DNA from: Heracleum sosnowskyi
Taxonomy: Eukaryota > Streptophyta > Magnoliopsida > Apiales > Apiaceae
NCBI GenBank assembly: GCA_030848705.1
Contig: CM061235.1
Coordinates: 139,843,765-139,907,764, forward strand
DNA length: 64,000 bases
Direction: 5' to 3'
Part shown: one piece after another, positions 1 to 10,305 of the stretch
How the letters are laid out: every line of letters begins with the position of its first letter
How positions within the stretch are numbered: position 1 is the first letter of the stretch
Program-made: the position numbers and the translations under genes
The notes under the pieces: generated by a model
What the model saw: the letters and a program-made list of their open reading frames with translations, nothing else
Database searches by the model: none
Told to the model about the DNA's origin: nothing

Positions 1-1
1 A

Positions 2-2725
2 TGCAAGCATGAATGGGAAGAGAATCAAGCGATTACTGGAGAAGTAGTAACTGCATGTACGATATGCAAACTCCCAACAAATGAGCGAATGAGAATTCAC
101 TGTTCATCATGCGAAGTTACGGCTTGCCCTATGTGTGCGAGGCATCAATTTAATAAAGAAGTCAGCCCTAAACCCCCTGGCCATATAATGCCGCACAGCA
201 TGGATCAGTTGGTCCAAGAGCTACTAAAATACATTACGTATTTGTTAGCAGAGAATGGTCGACTACAACAGAACCTTGATCAAAGAATGATGGAAGACCT
301 GGTCGACTTAAAGCAAAAAGGACAGATGAGCTCGTCCAATGAAAGGATTCCTTATGCAAATGAACTTGCAGTAGAAGAAGAAAGCTTCTTGGTAATAATG
401 GAAGAAGCAATGGTAAAGAATGCAGGAACAGAAAAATTGGTGGCACCAAGAACAATAATCAATAAATTGTTCAACTGTATGGTATCTTTTGATATCCCAG
501 GAGCTCCAGCGTTTGATGTTCGAGCAATTATAGATACAGGAGCATCAGTATGCTGTGTAGACAGTAATGCCATCCCAAAAGAAGCTGTTGAAGGCCTTAA
601 TTACAACGTGGTGATAACAGGCATCAACTCGCGACAGGAAACCAGGCTGAAAATGAAAGATGGAGATATGAAGATTGGGGAAAACAAATTCAGAATCCCC
701 TTTACCTACAGCATGGATATGCAGCTAAAGGATGGTATCCAAATGATCATTGGTTGCAACTTCATAAGATCGATGAAAGGAGGAGTCAGGATTGAAGGAA
801 ACACAGTAACCTTCTACAAAAATCTGACTACAATAAACACACAACCAGAAGTAAGCTTCACAACAAAAGCAATCCAAGAACTCGACATGGATTATGAGGA
901 ATTTCAGACAATTCAGGAAGCTATATACTTCAATATGGGGACAGGAAGTCCGAACTTCAAGAAAAGGTTTAATCCTTTATTGGAAAGGCTTCAGCAAATG
1001 GGATACATAGGAGAAGATCCTCTGAGGCACTGGCAGAATAATCAGGTTCAATGTCATTTAGAAATCATAAACCCTGATGTTTTTATACAGGATAAACCTC
1101 TGAAGCATGTTACACCAGCAATGGAGCAGACATTCAAAAAACACATAGATGCACTACTAGAGCTAGGTGTAATAAGAAAAAGCAATAGCAGGCACAGAAC
1201 AATGGCCATGATTGTCAGCTCAGGAACAACGATTGATCCAAAAACAGGGAGAGAAGTGAAAGGAAAAGAAAGAATGGTCTTTAATTACAGGACCTTGAAT
1301 GACAACACCCATAAGGATCAATACAGCCTCCCAGGAATTAATACTATTATCAAAAGAATTGGTAATAGTCAAATCTACTCAAAGTTTGATCTGAAAAGTG
1401 GATTTCACCAGGTAGCAATGACTGAAGAAAGCATCCCCTGGACAGCCTTCATAGTTCCAGGAGGACTATATGAGTGGCTGGTAATGCCCTTTGGATTGAA
1501 AAATGCACCAGCAGTATTCCAAAGAAAGATGGATCATTGCTTCAAAGGCACTGAAGAATTCATATCAGTATATATTGATGATATACTGGTTTTCTCAAAG
1601 AATGAAGAAGAACATGCTAAGCATTTATCAAAAATGCTTCAGATTTGTGAAAAGCATGGATTAATCTTATCACCAACAAAGATGAAGATAGCGGTCAACG
1701 AAGTTGAATTCCTAGGCGCTATAATTGGAAAGAAGAAGATTAAACTGCAACCTCACATAATCAAGAGGATCATCGCTGTCACAGATGATCAGCTAAAGGA
1801 AAAGAAGGGACTAAGGTCATGGCTGGGCGTGCTAAATTACGCACGAAGTTATATTCCAAACTTAGGAAGAACATTGGGACCTCTTTATACAAAAACCAGC
1901 CCCCATGGTGACAAACGCATGAAAGAATCTGACTGGAAGCTAGTCAGACAAGTCCAGGAACAAGTAAAAAACCTCCCAGACCTGGATATTGCACCAGAAG
2001 AATGCCATATCATCTTAGAAACCGATGGATGTATGGAAGGATGGGGAGGAGTGTGCAAGTGGAAGCCAAAGAAGAAAGATCCAAGGAGCACTGAGAGAGT
2101 TTGCGCATACGCAAGTGGAAAATTTCCAGTTATAAAATCAACAATTGATGCAGAGATATATGCCTGCATGGAGACCATGGAAGCTCTAAAGATCCATTAC
2201 TTAGACAAGAAAGAAATCACCCTCAGAACTGATTGCCAAGCAATAATTTCTTTCTACAACAAGTCTAGTAATAACAAACCCTCAAGAGTCAGGTGGATGG
2301 GATTCACTGACTATATCACAGGATCAGGCGTAAAAATTGAGTTCGAACACATTGATGGGAAGAATAATGTTCTAGCTGATTATTTGTCCAGACTAACTAT
2401 GTTTCTTTGTGCAGATAATACTGAAGAATGTCAGGTGGACCAAGTTACGAAACAGAATTTGATTATTCTAGAAGAGACGCTCCAGGAGGCTCAAGACCTA
2501 ACTGGAATCCAGGATTCGCCGACCCATTTAGAAGAACTCCATCAGACGATCCAAGCATTGTTCAAAGCCCAGTTGTCATGGCCCATAAAGAAGACCTTAT
2601 TCAATCACTCAGAAGGCCCATCTCAATCGACAGGACTTACAACATGCAAATTCAAGCAGCCCAAGAAGAACAAAAGGCAGCCCAACAGGCCTCAAAAGCC
2701 TTGGCCCAGTGGTACCAAATACTAA
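2..2725 (+). CDS. Viral polyprotein, 5' end outside the window (protease, reverse transcriptase, RNase H)
   Basis: Continuation of a badnavirus-type polyprotein whose start lies to the left of the window; the reading frame is open from base 2, so the ATG at 89 is only an internal methionine. It matches residues 980-1886 of the complete copies. Visible are the six-Cys motif (from about 56), the aspartic protease DTGAS (about 533), the reverse transcriptase with FDLKSGF and YIDD (about 1571), and RNase H with its D-E-D-D residues. The C-terminus is a basic, Lys/Pro/Gln-rich tail. No stop or frameshift is present. It overlaps the 148-codon ORF by 298 bases. Confidence 0.95.
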   Translation, partial: CKHEWEENQAITGEVVTACTICKLPTNERMRIHCSSCEVTACPMCARHQFNKEVSPKPPGHIMPHSMDQLVQELLKYITYLLAENGRLQQNLDQRMMEDLVDLKQKGQMSSSNERIPYANELAVEEESFLVIMEEAMVKNAGTEKLVAPRTIINKLFNCMVSFDIPGAPAFDVRAIIDTGASVCCVDSNAIPKEAVEGLNYNVVITGINSRQETRLKMKDGDMKIGENKFRIPFTYSMDMQLKDGIQMIIGCNFIRSMKGGVRIEGNTVTFYKNLTTINTQPEVSFTTKAIQELDMDYEEFQTIQEAIYFNMGTGSPNFKKRFNPLLERLQQMGYIGEDPLRHWQNNQVQCHLEIINPDVFIQDKPLKHVTPAMEQTFKKHIDALLELGVIRKSNSRHRTMAMIVSSGTTIDPKTGREVKGKERMVFNYRTLNDNTHKDQYSLPGINTIIKRIGNSQIYSKFDLKSGFHQVAMTEESIPWTAFIVPGGLYEWLVMPFGLKNAPAVFQRKMDHCFKGTEEFISVYIDDILVFSKNEEEHAKHLSKMLQICEKHGLILSPTKMKIAVNEVEFLGAIIGKKKIKLQPHIIKRIIAVTDDQLKEKKGLRSWLGVLNYARSYIPNLGRTLGPLYTKTSPHGDKRMKESDWKLVRQVQEQVKNLPDLDIAPEECHIILETDGCMEGWGGVCKWKPKKKDPRSTERVCAYASGKFPVIKSTIDAEIYACMETMEALKIHYLDKKEITLRTDCQAIISFYNKSSNNKPSRVRWMGFTDYITGSGVKIEFEHIDGKNNVLADYLSRLTMFLCADNTEECQVDQVTKQNLIILEETLQEAQDLTGIQDSPTHLEELHQTIQALFKAQLSWPIKKTLFNHSEGPSQSTGLTTCKFKQPKKNKRQPNRPQKPWPSGTKY

Positions 2726-2874
2726 TCCAGAAGGAACAGTTCAGTTGGTATAAATCAGGAAGTTCAAACCCAGGAATTAAGGAAATATTACCTACCCGAA
2801 CAGATCACGTGAACAGGTTAAGTTTTATCCTTGACCAGGTTGAAATTCTGAAAAACCAAACCAAGGACTGGTAA
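2428..2874 (+). CDS. 148-aa 3' overlapping ORF (function unknown), unit A
   Basis: Starts inside the polyprotein's last 300 bases in a different frame and continues 149 bases beyond it. The predicted splice acceptor ends at 2414, 13 bases before this ATG. The protein is described under unit C (24681-25127). It is intact here and identical in sequence to the other copies. Confidence 0.7.
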   Translation: MSGGPSYETEFDYSRRDAPGGSRPNWNPGFADPFRRTPSDDPSIVQSPVVMAHKEDLIQSLRRPISIDRTYNMQIQAAQEEQKAAQQASKALAQWYQILIQKEQFSWYKSGSSNPGIKEILPTRTDHVNRLSFILDQVEILKNQTKDW

Positions 2875-3350
2875 AATCTAGAAGCAATACGTGTGCGGTC
2901 AGCAATAAAAGATGGAAAGGAGCCGTCCATCAGGCTTTGTCGGCTCAAACGTCAAAAGAGCTATCCTACTTTTTCAAAAAGATAAGATAGCATCTTTAAA
3001 AGTTGTTTGTTTTATTAAGAGTCAGCAGATTTGTTAAATCTGCTTTTTGTAAAGATAGTGGGTGGGTGGCTACTTTATATCCCACTAAGTGTGTCTTTAT
3101 GTCTTTTAGTATGACTCATACGCGTTATTACTTTAACGTGTAGATAAGGAATCTTGATTATTGTGACGATGAGGCCCCATGAGCACTCGGCAATAATTCA
3201 GAAATTCCCTTATAAATAGCTTGTAATCTCATAGATTGCAGAGTACACGGAAATCATCCGAAACTCTACTTTCTAAGCTTTTATCTATTCTAGCAATATA
3301 TTCAAGGTACTATTTTCTATAGCCTTTGTTTTATATAGCCTTTGTTTTAG
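2875..3350 (+). promoter_or_regulatory. Intergenic region of unit A: hairpins, purine tract, promoter
   Basis: No gene. Carries the purine-rich tract AAAGATAGTGGGTGGGTGG (3051-3069), a TGACTCA box (3112-3118), a TGACG box (3164-3168) and TATAAATA (3211-3218), with a predicted start near 3241. The LTR-like repeat begun here is cut at 3350, so the last ~38 bases before the primer site are missing. A transcript from this TATA box would read directly into the antisense strand of unit B. Confidence 0.7.
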
Positions 3351-3352
3351 TG

Positions 3353-3872
3353 ATACCAGGGGGGGGCGGAACGATAGGCTTTGTACAAGTATTACACTAA
3401 AACAAAGGCTATATAAAACAAAGGCTATAGAAAATAGTACCTTGAATATATTGCTAGAATAGATAAAAGCTTAGAAAGTAGAGTTTCGGATGATTTCCGT
3501 GTACTCTGCAATCTATGAGATTACAAGCTATTTATAAGGGAATTTCTGAATTATTGCCGAGTGCTCATGGGGCCTCATCGTCACAATAATCAAGATTCCT
3601 TATCTACACGTTAAAGTAATAACGCGTATGAGTCATACTAAAAGACATAAAGACACACTTAGTGGGATATAAAGTAGCCACCCACCCACTATCTTTACAA
3701 AAAGCAGATTTAACAAATCTGCTGACTCTTAATAAAACAAACAACTTTTAAAGATGCTATCTTATCTTTTTGAAAAAGTAGGATAGCTCTTTTGACGTTT
3801 GAGCCGACAAAGCCTGATGGACGGCTCCTTTCCATCTTTTATTGCTGACCGCACACGTATTGCTTCTAGATT
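3353..3872 (-). promoter_or_regulatory. Intergenic region and 3' LTR-like repeat of unit B
   Basis: No gene. In virus sense it holds three hairpins, the purine tract (3696-3678), TATAAATA (3536-3529), the predicted start (about 3506), two tandem 16-bp repeats and an 8-base C-run (seen as G on + at 3359-3366). It ends with six bases of primer site. Landmarks are as described for unit C. Confidence 0.75.
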
Positions 3873-4319
3873 TTACCAGTCCTTGGTTTGGTTTTTCAGA
3901 ATTTCAACCTGGTCAAGGATAAAACTTAACCTGTTCACGTGATCTGTTCGGGTAGGTAATATTTCCTTAATTCCTGGGTTTGAACTTCCTGATTTATACC
4001 AACTGAACTGTTCCTTCTGGATTAGTATTTGGTACCACTGGGCCAAGGCTTTTGAGGCCTGTTGGGCTGCCTTTTGTTCTTCTTGGGCTGCTTGAATTTG
4101 CATGTTGTAAGTCCTGTCGATTGAGATGGGCCTTCTGAGTGATTGAATAAGGTCTTCTTTATGGGCCATGACAACTGGGCTTTGAACAATGCTTGGATCG
4201 TCTGATGGAGTTCTTCTAAATGGGTCGGCGAATCCTGGATTCCAGTTAGGTCTTGAGCCTCCTGGAGCGTCTCTTCTAGAATAATCAAATTCTGTTTCGT
4301 AACTTGGTCCACCTGACAT
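3873..4319 (-). CDS. 148-aa 3' overlapping ORF, unit B
   Basis: Intact and identical to the unit C copy (24681-25127). It starts 298 bases before the polyprotein stop in another frame. The predicted splice acceptor with its branch-point-like ACTAAC lies at 4355-4333, 13 bases before the ATG. Confidence 0.7.
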   Translation of the reverse strand: MSGGPSYETEFDYSRRDAPGGSRPNWNPGFADPFRRTPSDDPSIVQSPVVMAHKEDLIQSLRRPISIDRTYNMQIQAAQEEQKAAQQASKALAQWYQILIQKEQFSWYKSGSSNPGIKEILPTRTDHVNRLSFILDQVEILKNQTKDW

Positions 4320-7300
4320 TCTTCAGTATTATCTGCACAAAGAAACATAGTTAGTCTGGACAAATAATCAGCTAGAACATTATTCTTCCCATCAATGTGT
4401 TCGAACTCAATTTTTACGCCTGATCCTGTGATATAGTCAGTGAATCCCATCCACCTGACTCTTGAGGGTTTGTTATTACTAGACTTGTTGTAGAAAGAAA
4501 TTATTGCTTGGCAATCAGTTCTGAGGGTGATTTCTTTCTTGTCTAAGTAATGGATCTTTAGAGCTTCCATGGTCTCCATGCAGGCATATATCTCTGCATC
4601 AATTGTTGATTTTATAACTGGAAATTTTCCACTTGCGTATGCGCAAACTCTCTCAGTGCTCCTTGGATCTTTCTTCTTTGGCTTCCACTTGCACACTCCT
4701 CCCCATCCTTCCATACATCCATCGGTTTCTAAGATGATATGGCATTCTTCTGGTGCAATATCCAGGTCTGGGAGGTTTTTTACTTGTTCCTGGACTTGTC
4801 TGACTAGCTTCCAGTCAGATTCTTTCATGCGTTTGTCACCATGGGGGCTGGTTTTTGTATAAAGAGGTCCCAATGTTCTTCCTAAGTTTGGAATATAACT
4901 TCGTGCGTAATTTAGCACGCCCAGCCATGACCTTAGTCCCTTCTTTTCCTTTAGCTGATCATCTGTGACAGCGATGATCCTCTTGATTATGTGAGGTTGC
5001 AGTTTAATCTTCTTCTTTCCAATTATAGCGCCTAGGAATTCAACTTCGTTGACCGCTATCTTCATCTTTGTTGGTGATAAGATTAATCCATGCTTTTCAC
5101 AAATCTGAAGCATTTTTGATAAATGCTTAGCATGTTCTTCTTCATTCTTTGAGAAAACCAGTATATCATCAATATATACTGATATGAATTCTTCAGTGCC
5201 TTTGAAGCAATGATCCATCTTTCTTTGGAATACTGCTGGTGCATTTTTCAATCCAAAGGGCATTACCAGCCACTCATATAGTCCTCCTGGAACTATGAAG
5301 GCTGTCCAGGGGATGCTTTCTTCAGTCATTGCTACCTGGTGAAATCCACTTTTCAGATCAAACTTTGAGTAGATTTGACTATTACCAATTCTTTTGATAA
5401 TAGTATTAATTCCTGGGAGGCTGTATTGATCCTTATGGGTGTTGTCATTCAAGGTCCTGTAATTAAAGACCATTCTTTCTTTTCCTTTCACTTCTCTCCC
5501 TGTTTTTGGATCAATCGTTGTTCCTGAGCTGACAATCATGGCCATTGTTCTGTGCCTGCTATTGCTTTTTCTTATTACACCTAGCTCTAGTAGTGCATCT
5601 ATGTGTTTTTTGAATGTCTGCTCCATTGCTGGTGTAACATGCTTCAGAGGTTTATCCTGTATAAAAACATCAGGGTTTATGATTTCTAAATGACATTGAA
5701 CCTGATTATTCTGCCAGTGCCTCAGAGGATCTTCTCCTATGTATCCCATTTGCTGAAGCCTTTCCAATAAAGGATTAAACCTTTTCTTGAAGTTCGGACT
5801 TCCTGTCCCCATATTGAAGTATATAGCTTCCTGAATTGTCTGAAATTCCTCATAATCCATGTCGAGTTCTTGGATTGCTTTTGTTGTGAAGCTTACTTCT
5901 GGTTGTGTGTTTATTGTAGTCAGATTTTTGTAGAAGGTTACTGTGTTTCCTTCAATCCTGACTCCTCCTTTCATCGATCTTATGAAGTTGCAACCAATGA
6001 TCATTTGGATACCATCCTTTAGCTGCATATCCATGCTGTAGGTAAAGGGGATTCTGAATTTGTTTTCCCCAATCTTCATATCTCCATCTTTCATTTTCAG
6101 CCTGGTTTCCTGTCGCGAGTTGATGCCTGTTATCACCACGTTGTAATTAAGGCCTTCAACAGCTTCTTTTGGGATGGCATTACTGTCTACACAGCATACT
6201 GATGCTCCTGTATCTATAATTGCTCGAACATCAAACGCTGGAGCTCCTGGGATATCAAAAGATACCATACAGTTGAACAATTTATTGATTATTGTTCTTG
6301 GTGCCACCAATTTTTCTGTTCCTGCATTCTTTACCATTGCTTCTTCCATTATTACCAAGAAGCTTTCTTCTTCTACTGCAAGTTCATTTGCATAAGGAAT
6401 CCTTTCATTGGACGAGCTCATCTGTCCTTTTTGCTTTAAGTCGACCAGGTCTTCCATCATTCTTTGATCAAGGTTCTGTTGTAGTCGACCATTCTCTGCT
6501 AACAAATACGTAATGTATTTTAGTAGCTCTTGGACCAACTGATCCATGCTGTGCGGCATTATATGGCCAGGGGGTTTAGGGCTGACTTCTTTATTAAATT
6601 GATGCCTCGCACACATAGGGCAAGCCGTAACTTCGCATGATGAACAGTGAATTCTCATTCGCTCATTTGTTGGGAGTTTGCATATCGTACATGCAGTTAC
6701 TACTTCTCCAGTAATCGCTTGATTCTCTTCCCATTCATGCTTGCATTCTTCTTGCTGTGGGGGTAATTTTACCTTATGCCTCCATGAAGGTTGGGTTGCT
6801 ACTGCCTGCATCATGAAAATTCCTTCCTCTCCTGGTATATCCATTAATGCTTTCCTTACTTCATTGCTTACCTCCAATCCTTCTCCTTCCGAGATAGAGC
6901 ATATTGCATCACTATCTGGTTCATTCATATCAACTGACATTATATCCCAGTCATCTGGAATATTTAGTTGTTCCACTATAGTTGCCCTTGCTACGTTTGC
7001 TCTTTCCTTTGGACAATCCCTGGCAAAGTGATTTGGCTCCCCACATATATAGCATTTGCACCTTATGTTTCTGTCCTTATTCTTGGTTTTGAATACTCGG
7101 ACATGAGAACTATGTGGTTTTCCTTGATATGTCTTTGCCTTCCTTAATCCGTACCTTTTTCTTGGATTTTGGTAGTATCCTGGCATCGGGATTTTACTGC
7201 AGAAAGATAAATCCTTTAAGCTTCTCTGTAATGCTGCCTTTTGACATAATTCTGCTAAGTATTGGTAAGCAAAATGTATGCGTGGTATGACCGCAACTCT

Positions 7301-9682
7301 TGCTCCTGGATATTTCTCATCAAAAGCTTTTTCTAGTTCCTTTCCAATCAATGGGGGCATCTTTCTGAATAGCTTTTCCGATAATTCTGCACTTATATAC
7401 ATCCTTCCGGATTTTGCTGCCAGTGTCTTGTAATCATTTAGATAATCGAAGACATCCTTCATATTATCGCATGTAAGCCTTTCTAATTCGAGATAGGCTT
7501 TATCTTGCTCCACGGTGGATCCCTGAAAAGGGTCCTCCAGTAATATCATCCTTCTTACCTGAGAGGTAATGTTCTGGGGATCATCTGCTACGTTGATTAG
7601 TGCCTCGTAATCCTCAGGATACATCATTCTCCATTGTATCCACATCTTCTTCTCTGTTTCTCCTAGAAGGTTTTCCGTAAACACCACCTTGCTCCTATTA
7701 CTTTCCCATGTCTTCTCATTGAGCAAATTGAGTGTGATTGATTCCCATCTAGATATTACGTCACTGTACATTCCTATGTCGTTAGGTAATGTAAGCATTA
7801 CTCCTGTTCTTGCTTGTGCGGGAGGTAACGTCCAGTTTTCATCAGGAAGCCTTTTTCCGAATCTTTGAACAGTAGATCTTATTTCATCAACTTGCATTTT
7901 TGGCTGATCCTGATTCTGTCTTGCAGGGGGATAGTTTCCTGGTCCCATCACTGCATCTTTTGGTAACCTGTATGTTGAGGATGATTCTCCCGTTACTCCT
8001 GAATATACCCTTTCTTTGAGTTTCCTCAACTTTGGGTATTCAAAATCACCTTCAACTTTTTCTTCACTGAGCCCCATTGCTATGACCTCTTGGTCTGTGC
8101 TATCATCTTCACTGTTATATCTGAGGTAAGGCCATCGATAAATTCCAGCCTTTTCTTCTGGGTAAATTCTGCTACTTCTTTCTGTAAGCAACTTCGTTCC
8201 CTTTAGTGGGGCTTCTTCTTCATCTTCAGAATCATCCCATCTGATTTCCGGTTCTTCTTTTTCTAAGTCAGAATCTAGTTTTTGCATCACATATTGAGTA
8301 ACCGATTCTGCTACTTCTTCTCCAATGACTTCTTGTTCTAAATCTGCGATTACATAGTCCACTGTGGCCTGTGTAATTTCTTCAATGCCTGTTGGCGCTT
8401 CAATATTTTGGAGAATATCTTCGTTCCCTTCTTCTTGAGAAAAGGAGTATAAATCCTTATACTCAGTTGTTGGAAACCGGGGTAAATTTGCAAGATATTG
8501 GAGATATTCCAATTCTTCATCCTCCTTATCTGATTCTTCCTGATCTCCGCATATTATGGGGTAAGTGACGTCATCATCATCTTCATCAGATTCCCATCCT
8601 GTAGGAACTATCTCCTCTAGTGGGATGTGTGCATGCGGGCTTGGACTGTACCTTACATAATAGTCATATTTTCCACTTGGTTCTCCCAAGGTGTCCCAAA
8701 CTTCTTCGGATTGTGCCACTGCTATCATTTCTTCCTCATCATCTGTGTCTACTATGGTTGACATTCTTGGAGGTTCTCTATGATAGTTTCTGAAACTCAA
8801 AGCTATTGAGCTATCAGATCTTGATCTTGTGAGTACTTGTTGTGGGACTGATGTTGTAGAATCTGCACTTGGTTGCAGAATCCATTGTTGTCCTTGAAGT
8901 TCTTCTATTCCTCTATTTTCTCCAGGTACTGCCATAATTCCATTACTGGCCAGGTACTCTATTGCACTTCTGACGTTGTATCTGAATCCAGTGTGGCTTT
9001 CATTAGTTAATCTTCCAACCAAAGATCTGGTTAGTAGAAGATTACTTTCTCCTCGCCAATCTTCATATCCTCTAGTCTGTATTGCCAGCTGTATGTGATT
9101 GTAGAAGTCATGAATACTTAGGGTGAATCCTGGCACTATGTAGACTAGCTGTGATCCTGTTGTTAGGTCAACTTCCATTGTTCCTAGGATTGACCTCTCA
9201 TCTCTTAGTCTTGTATCTCTTAGAACAACTAAGGCATTTGTGCCAATATTTGTTCTATGAAGGGCCTGTACTCTTACCATTATGAGTCCCATATGGATAT
9301 GCTGCAATCCTTCCCTTCTAAGTGCCGCATAACTTTGCTGGTTAATAAATCTCCTATTAACTTGGGCACCATCCCCAGCGCATAATATTCTTTCCTCCAT
9401 GTAGTGTTGGTACACTCTTCTCATCCTAGATGTGGACCAGGTGTCCTCATATAGGGTTTCTGCTGGTACAAGACTTGCTCTTCTGTTTTGAGATATCTGC
9501 AGCTCGTCCTCCGGATTTAATTGTCTTTCCAGAGATCGCCTGTAGCCATTTCTCCATGCTTGTGGCATTCTTCTTTGGACTTCGTACCGCATCCTTGCAG
9601 TATTTCTGTAACTCCGTATTTGATCCTGTTGTGTAGGGGATCCTTCTTGAATGGTCTCAGTGATGCTTGGTCTAGGCATCAT
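4022..9682 (-). CDS. Viral polyprotein, complete, unit B
   Basis: 1886 codons, full length, with no stop or frameshift. The domain order is the same as in unit C: movement domain, acidic region, coat region, zinc knuckle, six-Cys motif, protease, reverse transcriptase, RNase H. Its first ATG overlaps the ORF1 stop by four bases. Residue 857 is His, as in all copies except C. This copy has a complete promoter and primer site upstream, so it is one of the copies with an undamaged transcription context. Confidence 0.96.
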   Translation of the reverse strand: MMPRPSITETIQEGSPTQQDQIRSYRNTARMRYEVQRRMPQAWRNGYRRSLERQLNPEDELQISQNRRASLVPAETLYEDTWSTSRMRRVYQHYMEERILCAGDGAQVNRRFINQQSYAALRREGLQHIHMGLIMVRVQALHRTNIGTNALVVLRDTRLRDERSILGTMEVDLTTGSQLVYIVPGFTLSIHDFYNHIQLAIQTRGYEDWRGESNLLLTRSLVGRLTNESHTGFRYNVRSAIEYLASNGIMAVPGENRGIEELQGQQWILQPSADSTTSVPQQVLTRSRSDSSIALSFRNYHREPPRMSTIVDTDDEEEMIAVAQSEEVWDTLGEPSGKYDYYVRYSPSPHAHIPLEEIVPTGWESDEDDDDVTYPIICGDQEESDKEDEELEYLQYLANLPRFPTTEYKDLYSFSQEEGNEDILQNIEAPTGIEEITQATVDYVIADLEQEVIGEEVAESVTQYVMQKLDSDLEKEEPEIRWDDSEDEEEAPLKGTKLLTERSSRIYPEEKAGIYRWPYLRYNSEDDSTDQEVIAMGLSEEKVEGDFEYPKLRKLKERVYSGVTGESSSTYRLPKDAVMGPGNYPPARQNQDQPKMQVDEIRSTVQRFGKRLPDENWTLPPAQARTGVMLTLPNDIGMYSDVISRWESITLNLLNEKTWESNRSKVVFTENLLGETEKKMWIQWRMMYPEDYEALINVADDPQNITSQVRRMILLEDPFQGSTVEQDKAYLELERLTCDNMKDVFDYLNDYKTLAAKSGRMYISAELSEKLFRKMPPLIGKELEKAFDEKYPGARVAVIPRIHFAYQYLAELCQKAALQRSLKDLSFCSKIPMPGYYQNPRKRYGLRKAKTYQGKPHSSHVRVFKTKNKDRNIRCKCYICGEPNHFARDCPKERANVARATIVEQLNIPDDWDIMSVDMNEPDSDAICSISEGEGLEVSNEVRKALMDIPGEEGIFMMQAVATQPSWRHKVKLPPQQEECKHEWEENQAITGEVVTACTICKLPTNERMRIHCSSCEVTACPMCARHQFNKEVSPKPPGHIMPHSMDQLVQELLKYITYLLAENGRLQQNLDQRMMEDLVDLKQKGQMSSSNERIPYANELAVEEESFLVIMEEAMVKNAGTEKLVAPRTIINKLFNCMVSFDIPGAPAFDVRAIIDTGASVCCVDSNAIPKEAVEGLNYNVVITGINSRQETRLKMKDGDMKIGENKFRIPFTYSMDMQLKDGIQMIIGCNFIRSMKGGVRIEGNTVTFYKNLTTINTQPEVSFTTKAIQELDMDYEEFQTIQEAIYFNMGTGSPNFKKRFNPLLERLQQMGYIGEDPLRHWQNNQVQCHLEIINPDVFIQDKPLKHVTPAMEQTFKKHIDALLELGVIRKSNSRHRTMAMIVSSGTTIDPKTGREVKGKERMVFNYRTLNDNTHKDQYSLPGINTIIKRIGNSQIYSKFDLKSGFHQVAMTEESIPWTAFIVPGGLYEWLVMPFGLKNAPAVFQRKMDHCFKGTEEFISVYIDDILVFSKNEEEHAKHLSKMLQICEKHGLILSPTKMKIAVNEVEFLGAIIGKKKIKLQPHIIKRIIAVTDDQLKEKKGLRSWLGVLNYARSYIPNLGRTLGPLYTKTSPHGDKRMKESDWKLVRQVQEQVKNLPDLDIAPEECHIILETDGCMEGWGGVCKWKPKKKDPRSTERVCAYASGKFPVIKSTIDAEIYACMETMEALKIHYLDKKEITLRTDCQAIISFYNKSSNNKPSRVRWMGFTDYITGSGVKIEFEHIDGKNNVLADYLSRLTMFLCADNTEECQVDQVTKQNLIILEETLQEAQDLTGIQDSPTHLEELHQTIQALFKAQLSWPIKKTLFNHSEGPSQSTGLTTCKFKQPKKNKRQPNRPQKPWPSGTKY

Positions 9683-10305
9683 TTCTCTGACTTTTTAATC
9701 TCTTGCTTGAGAATTTCCAAAGGATCTTGAAATACGTGAAAGGGTCCTTTCTTTCTTTTTGGTATCACTGGTTCTCCTAGAGAGACTTTGTCCAGTCTTT
9801 CCGTTAAATCTTTCAAGGCTCCTTCAAAGTTAGCAGGGACCTCCTTTCCCTTACTAAGGCTGGCTCTTAGGAGTCTTATATTCTGAGAGCAGTCCTCCAG
9901 ATGCTCGTTGGTTTTTACCAGGAGTTGGATAATTGTGTTATTTTGTTTGATAATTGCCGAGCTTAACGAAGCTGGCCCTCCTGTTTTCTGGATCTGTGTG
10001 GGCTTTACAAATCCTTGTGATGGTGATTCAAGACTTTCTGTTGCCTTTAGAGCGTCTCTGTATTCTGAACTTTCAGCTGTTTGTGTCCAGCTGCTCATGA
10101 AGCTTATGAAAACCTTTAGGGTCTGGCTTGAAACTTCTTGCTTCTCCTCTAAAACTTGCCGTTCAAACTCTATTAACTGGATAGCTAGTAGGCTGTTGGT
10201 TATTTGATGCTTTGTAACTTTGGGTTTATTGGCTAGGCTTAGATACTCGATATTGATTGTTGGTTCGTACCACCTTTGTGATGACCTTTCCCAGTTTTCT
10301 GACAT
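9679..10305 (-). CDS. ORF1 protein (208 aa), unit B
   Basis: Intact and identical to the ORF1 of unit C, where the protein is described. Start in weak context (T at -3, T at +4). Directly followed by the polyprotein. Confidence 0.9.
   Translation of the reverse strand: MSENWERSSQRWYEPTINIEYLSLANKPKVTKHQITNSLLAIQLIEFERQVLEEKQEVSSQTLKVFISFMSSWTQTAESSEYRDALKATESLESPSQGFVKPTQIQKTGGPASLSSAIIKQNNTIIQLLVKTNEHLEDCSQNIRLLRASLSKGKEVPANFEGALKDLTERLDKVSLGEPVIPKRKKGPFHVFQDPLEILKQEIKKSEK

Larger units (their letters stand above)
1..3352 (+). mobile_element. Viral unit A: 3' part of an endogenous pararetrovirus copy
   Basis: Collinear with unit C shifted by 22,253 bases: position 1 corresponds to 22254, inside the polyprotein just before the second Cys motif. 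It runs through the protease, reverse transcriptase and RNase H regions, the 148-codon ORF and most of the intergenic region. It stops at 3350-3352, immediately after a tandem 16-bp repeat and about 38 bases short of the C-run that precedes the primer site. It is joined there tail-to-tail to unit B, with a 2-bp TG overlap at 3351-3352. The same junction recurs at 25604-25605. The upstream part lies outside the window. Confidence 0.93.

Noticed and set aside
89..91. ATG at 89 as the start of an 878-codon gene
   Set aside because: The frame is open to the left edge and matches the interior of the 1886-codon polyprotein, so this is an internal methionine of a gene cut by the window.
4569..4862. 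Antisense ORF of 97 codons opposite the RNase H region
   Set aside because: Same reason: it lies wholly inside the RNase H coding sequence on the other strand, with no independent support.
6174..6513. Antisense ORFs of 73 codons opposite the protease region, recurring in most copies
   Set aside because: They are shadows of the polyprotein frame and recur only because the copies are identical. Compositions (Leu/Ser/Phe runs from AG-rich sense codons) are typical of antisense reading, and no start or promoter signals belong to them.
9430..10207. ORFs of 68, 69 and 99 codons antisense to the polyprotein start and ORF1
   Set aside because: Short antisense shadows of real genes; they overlap each other and have no regulatory context.
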